From Chloroflexota bacterium (lineage in GTDB: Bacteria; Chloroflexota; Anaerolineae; Anaerolineales; DRMV01): a stretch of DNA of 7,516 nt. Position 1 is the stretch's first letter. Each line of letters starts with the position of its first letter. Location: NCBI GenBank assembly GCA_013154225.1, contig JAADCW010000030.1, positions 1-7,516 on the forward strand, given 5' to 3'. This document shows, piece after piece, positions 4,806 through 7,516 of the stretch. A model generated the notes under the pieces. It was not told the origin of the DNA. It did no database searches and was given only the letters and a program-made list of their open reading frames with translations. The translations under genes were made by a program, and so were the position numbers.

Positions 4806-6608
4806 TTAGTACACACGTTCCTTGGGCTCGTACTTGGTGATGACGACGGGTTTGTAGCGCAGTTCAATATCGCCATCTCCACGCGCCCAGGCCAGGGTGT
4901 GCTTCAGCCAGTTCTGGTCATCCCGCTTGGGATAGTCATCGCGAGAGTGAGCGCCTCGGCTCTCTTTGCGGGCCAAAGCCGAAGCCGTGGTAATTTCCGC
5001 CAGGTCCAGCAGGTTGCTCACTTCCCAAGCCGTCAGCAGGTCGGTGTTGAACACCTTGCCGGTGTCGTCAATGTGGATGTGCTTGAAGCGTTCCTTGAGT
5101 TCTCGGATCTTGTCCAGGGCTTCCTGCATGCCTTCTTCCACGCGGAACACGCCGACCTTGTCCATCATGACTTGTTTCATTTCTGCGGCAATATCGGCCA
5201 CCCGCTCGTTGCCCTTGCTGTTGCGGATGCTGTCCAGTTGGGCCCGGGCAAAATCGGCCGCGTCGTCGGGCAGGGGGGCAAATTCCGCACCGCGGGCATA
5301 TTCCGCCGCGTGGATGCCAGCCTCTTTCCCGAAGACGACCAGGTCGAGCAGGGAGTTGGTGCCCAAGCGGTTGGCGCCATGCACCGAAACACAAGCGGTT
5401 TCGCCCGCGGCATACAGGCCAGGCACCACAGTGCCCTTTTCGTCCGAGAGCACTTCGGTTTTGACGTTGGTGGGAATACCACCCATCGCGTAGTGGGCTG
5501 TCGGTTGTACCGGCATGGGCTCTTTGATGGGGTCAATGCCCAGGTAAGTCTTGCAGAAGTCAATGATGTCGGGCAGTTTGTGCAAGATTTCCTCGCCGGT
5601 GACCTGGTAAGGCGTGCCGTCGGGGTTGGTGCGGCCGTCAATCTTGGCGTATTTGTTGACCGTTTCAGGCCGCACGTCCAGGTAGAGGTAGCGCTGGCCA
5701 TTGATGCCGCGGCCCTCTTTCATTTCGATGTACATCGCCCGGCTGACGACGTCGCGCGAAGCAAGGTCTTTGACCGTGGGGGCGTACTTTTCCATGAAAC
5801 GTTCGCCCTTATCGTTGATCAACACGCCGCCTTCACCGCGCACACCCTCGGTAATGAGGATGCCGAGTTTGTAAATGCCGGTGGGGTGGAACTGGAAGAA
5901 CTCCATATCCTGCAAGGGCAGGCCCTTGCGCAACACCATTGCGGCGCCGTCGCCGGTGTAGGCATAGGCGTTGGAAGTGATCTCCCACATGCGGCCCCAG
6001 CCGCCGGTGGTGATGATCACGGCTTTGGCATGGAAGACATGGATGTCGCCCGTGGCCAACTCAATGGCCACCACGCCCGCGGCCTTGCCGTTGACCATGA
6101 TAAGGTCGAGCACCTGGAATTCGTCGAAGAAATTGACGTTGTTTTTGATGCACTGCTGATAAAGGGTCTGCAAAATCATGTGGCCGGTGCGGTCGGCCGC
6201 GTGGCAGGCCCGGCGGACGGGCTTGCCGGTTTTGTTGTTGGTGTGACCGCCAAAGGGGCGCTGAAGAATGCGGCCTTCTTTGGTGCGGTCAAAGGGCAGA
6301 CCCATGTGTTCCAATTCGTAGATGAGTTCCGGTGCCTTGTAGCACATGAACTCAATGGCGTCTTGGTCGCCCAAGTAGTCGCTACCTTTGACGGTATCGT
6401 AGGTGTGCCATTCGGGATGGTCTTCTTCCAGGTTACCGATGGCTGCGCTAATACCGCCTTGGGCTGCGCCGGTATGCGAACGGCTGGGATAGAGTTTGCT
6501 AATGACGGCGGTCGAAGCACCTTTTGAAGCATAGAGGGCCGCCATCAAGCCCGCACCACCACCGCCAACAATCACAACTTCAAACTGATGGGTTTTGATG
6601 CTCATCAT
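4806..6608 (-). CDS. sdhA: Succinate dehydrogenase flavoprotein subunit
   Basis: Catalytic subunit of complex II, which oxidises succinate to fumarate on the inner face of the membrane. It has 600 residues. Dinucleotide motif GGGGAGLMAAL is at 15-25. SRSHTGAAQGG (42-52) contains His45, the residue that carries covalent FAD in this family. Active-site elements are HPTG (241-244, His241), SRDVVSR (284-290, with Arg285 as the likely proton shuttle), HYAMGG (372-377, His372) and GANRLGTNSLLD (411-422, Arg414). The C-terminal part contains RGAHSRDDYP (551-560), standard for SdhA. The start is MM at 6608 and 6605; AAGGAG (6614-6619) lies 5 or 8 bases upstream, so either Met may be used. It sits between sdhD (33-base gap) and sdhB (14-base gap). 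No residue expected for activity is missing. Confidence 0.97.
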   Translation of the reverse strand: MMSIKTHQFEVVIVGGGGAGLMAALYASKGASTAVISKLYPSRSHTGAAQGGISAAIGNLEEDHPEWHTYDTVKGSDYLGDQDAIEFMCYKAPELIYELEHMGLPFDRTKEGRILQRPFGGHTNNKTGKPVRRACHAADRTGHMILQTLYQQCIKNNVNFFDEFQVLDLIMVNGKAAGVVAIELATGDIHVFHAKAVIITTGGWGRMWEITSNAYAYTGDGAAMVLRKGLPLQDMEFFQFHPTGIYKLGILITEGVRGEGGVLINDKGERFMEKYAPTVKDLASRDVVSRAMYIEMKEGRGINGQRYLYLDVRPETVNKYAKIDGRTNPDGTPYQVTGEEILHKLPDIIDFCKTYLGIDPIKEPMPVQPTAHYAMGGIPTNVKTEVLSDEKGTVVPGLYAAGETACVSVHGANRLGTNSLLDLVVFGKEAGIHAAEYARGAEFAPLPDDAADFARAQLDSIRNSKGNERVADIAAEMKQVMMDKVGVFRVEEGMQEALDKIRELKERFKHIHIDDTGKVFNTDLLTAWEVSNLLDLAEITTASALARKESRGAHSRDDYPKRDDQNWLKHTLAWARGDGDIELRYKPVVITKYEPKERVY

Positions 6609-6641
6609 TCCAACTCCTTCAAAGGGATGCTGGCTTGAACT

Positions 6642-7022
6642 TTAGCCGGCGGGTGGGGTGAATGCGAAAATAGCCACAGTGCCCCAAATGGTTATTACCG
6701 CCCAGATGATGAACAATATCCAATTCAACGCGCGGCGACCGCCAGCACTATGGATAAAGTCGGTCAACACTTGTCGGGCCCCATTCATACCGTGGGAGAA
6801 AGCAAAGAAGAGCAGCAAAAAGTCATACACCCGCCAAAAGCCACCGCTCCAGCGTCCGGCCACATAGTTAATATCAATTTCATAAACTCCCACCAAAACA
6901 TCCTGAATCAGGACATGAACTCCCGCAAGAAGAAAGAGAATCACGCCCGAATAGCGCATCCATTTCCAAGCAAAGGCTTCCCACGACTGGGGAACGTTTA
7001 CCGATTTCGATTGGGTAGTCAT
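6642..7022 (-). CDS. sdhD: Succinate dehydrogenase membrane anchor subunit (SdhD-like)
   Basis: A hydrophobic 126-residue anchor of complex II with three predicted helices (about 24-46, 62-86 and 98-121). The key stretch SHGMNGARQVLTDF (76-89) has His77, the expected heme b ligand, and Asp88 eleven residues later, the same spacing as His71 to Asp82 in E. coli SdhD. The neighbouring quinone-site Tyr of E. coli is Phe89 here. A second membrane His, His36, is in helix 1 (GVHVLIQD). The start at 7022 is chosen because AGGAGG (7029-7034) lies 6 bases before it. A longer version from 7037 would begin upstream of this signal. It resembles the upstream SdhC in sequence (see findings), so the C and D labels rest mainly on gene order. 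Confidence 0.88.
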   Translation of the reverse strand: MTTQSKSVNVPQSWEAFAWKWMRYSGVILFLLAGVHVLIQDVLVGVYEIDINYVAGRWSGGFWRVYDFLLLFFAFSHGMNGARQVLTDFIHSAGGRRALNWILFIIWAVITIWGTVAIFAFTPPAG

Positions 7023-7028
7023 ACCAAA

Positions 7029-7034
7029 CCTCCT
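7029..7034 (-). promoter_or_regulatory. Shine-Dalgarno AGGAGG deciding the sdhD start
   Basis: On the minus strand AGGAGG is followed by 6 bases and then the ATG at 7022. The alternative upstream ATG at 7037 would place this motif inside the coding region, so the shorter form is preferred. It lies in the 27-base gap after sdhC. Confidence 0.85.
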
Positions 7035-7049
7035 CAAAGCGCCGTGGGC

Positions 7050-7451
7050 TCAGCTACCCATATTGGCCAAAATGTGGCTGGCCATGATCCAGGCTGCGGG
7101 AAGCCATAGAATCAATGCCAGCACCCAAGTCAATATCACCGACTTGCGGTTAATCTCAATTGTCCACATATCAGGATTAATCATATCAAAATAGATAATC
7201 CGCAAGCCGTTCAGGCCGTGGTAGATCAGCGCAAGCATCAGCAAAATTTCTCCCAAACCAAAAATGGGAAGACGATACAACTCAATCGCATGGGCATACC
7301 ATTCTGGCTTGAAATAAACCAAAGCAGTATCTGCCACGTGGATGATGAGGAAGAGGATTACACCCAATCCGGCCAGGCGATGGAGCACAAAGGCCCAATT
7401 ACCTAACCCTTGATATTTGACGTAACCCTCACCTGCTGTTTTGAAGGACAT
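7050..7451 (-). CDS. sdhC: Succinate dehydrogenase cytochrome b556-type subunit (SdhC)
   Basis: A 133-residue membrane anchor of complex II and first gene of the operon. The N-terminal LHRLAG (23-28) is the SdhC signature around the quinone-site Arg25. The Ser that precedes the HR pair in E. coli (SILHR) is Phe21 here. Three helices are expected (about 18-46, 62-87 and 105-127). His78 in YHGLNGLRIIYFD (77-89) is the expected heme b ligand. His38 in helix 1 (IIHVADT) is a second possible ligand, and His126 lies near the end of helix 3. The start at 7451 is supported by AGGAGG (7458-7463) at 6 bases. The frame stays open to 7511, but the extra 20 residues would include the ribosome-binding site and look non-coding. 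It is followed 27 bases later by sdhD. Confidence 0.92.
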   Translation of the reverse strand: MSFKTAGEGYVKYQGLGNWAFVLHRLAGLGVILFLIIHVADTALVYFKPEWYAHAIELYRLPIFGLGEILLMLALIYHGLNGLRIIYFDMINPDMWTIEINRKSVILTWVLALILWLPAAWIMASHILANMGS

Positions 7452-7457
7452 AAGAGA

Positions 7458-7463
7458 CCTCCT
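7458..7463 (-). promoter_or_regulatory. Shine-Dalgarno AGGAGG deciding the sdhC start
   Basis: AGGAGG on the minus strand is 6 bases upstream of the ATG at 7451. The same motif and similar spacing are repeated before sdhD and sdhB, and a related AAGGAG before sdhA, which points to strong translation of the whole operon. Confidence 0.85.
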
Positions 7464-7466
7464 CAC

Positions 7467-7481
7467 TCCAGCGAAACTGGA
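7467..7481 (-). other. Small hairpin in the sdhC leader
   Basis: TCCAG and CTGGA (7467-7471 and 7477-7481) form a 5-bp stem with a 5-base loop, ending 3 bases upstream of the sdhC Shine-Dalgarno. It could affect access to the ribosome-binding site, but the stem is short and may be chance. No clear promoter is seen in the 65 bases available upstream of sdhC. Confidence 0.3.
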
Positions 7482-7502
7482 AACAAAATTGAGCAGGGCG
7501 TT

Positions 7503-7515
7503 CCTCGCCACGAGG
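7503..7515. other. Short perfect hairpin at the right edge
   Basis: CCTCG (7503-7507) and CGAGG (7511-7515) pair around CCA. On the minus strand it is not followed by a T-tract, only by a weak T-rich patch (ATTTTGTTT) about 13 bases later, so it is not a convincing terminator. It may be part of a longer structure cut by the window edge. Confidence 0.3.
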
Positions 7516-7516
7516 C

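Noticed and set aside
4899..6527. 542-codon plus-strand open frame antisense to sdhA
   Set aside because: sdhA on the other strand is complete with all family motifs. The antisense product is low-complexity in style (rich in Val, Ala, His, Phe), shows no known domain, and is expected from GC-biased third positions.
1..7516. Frequent CCGCGG hexamers (roughly a dozen by eye)
   Set aside because: Nearly all lie in coding sequence, mostly at GCC-GCG Ala-Ala codon pairs and similar runs, so GC-rich codon choice explains them better than a special signal. I did not do a formal count.
1..7516. CRISPR array, tRNA, rRNA, riboswitch, insertion sequence or toxin-antitoxin pair
   Set aside because: No regularly spaced repeats, cloverleaf-like segments, transposase motifs or terminal inverted repeats with target duplications were seen. 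Intergenic gaps are all under 170 bases.

Overview
The window is a stretch of bacterial chromosome, moderately GC-rich by eye, made of ordinary-looking tightly packed genes. I see no phage, transposase, CRISPR array, tRNA or rRNA. The best guess for the source is a (possibly thermophilic) member of the Chloroflexota, or another deep-branching Gram-negative-like or monoderm lineage. This rests on the style of the rhomboid protein, a DUF114/SDH_sah membrane protease of a family first described from archaea, an AF1521-like macro protein and an sdhCDAB operon whose anchor subunits resemble archaeal/thermophile types. It is inference only; no marker in the window fixes the taxonomy.

Layout. (1) Positions 1-661, minus strand: the first 220 codons of the ribosome-assembly GTPase Obg, running off the left edge. 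(2) 662-825: a divergent intergenic region of 164 bases with a perfect DnaA-box 9-mer, a CCACAC/GTGTGG inverted repeat, and two tandem 22-bp units that each end in an extended -10-like motif. (3) 826-2394, plus strand: a rhomboid intramembrane serine protease followed after 24 bases by a membrane-anchored ClpP-fold protease of the SDH_sah family, probably one transcript. (4) 2395-2541: a 39-base palindrome without a U-tract, then a strong ribosome-binding site. (5) 2542-3911, plus strand: a macro-domain (ADP-ribose binding) protein and, 14 bases on, a TrmH/SpoU-family RNA 2'-O-methyltransferase. (6) 3912-4077: a strong bidirectional intrinsic terminator between convergent transcription units. 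(7) 7451-4078, minus strand: a complete succinate dehydrogenase operon in the order sdhC-sdhD-sdhA-sdhB, each gene with its own good Shine-Dalgarno. (8) 7452-7516: the sdhC leader, with two small hairpins.

How the genes work together. The four sdh genes encode complex II: SdhA (covalent FAD, succinate site), SdhB (three Fe-S clusters) and two small three-helix anchors for heme b and quinone. The anchors look like paralogues of each other, and each carries two membrane histidines, which suggests a two-heme enzyme. The plus-strand genes combine membrane proteolysis (rhomboid plus SDH_sah) with RNA/ADP-ribose housekeeping (macro domain plus TrmH). No obvious new defence or mobile system is present. 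The most interesting leads are the two-protease pair, the repeated promoter element in front of it, and the symmetric four-histidine anchor.
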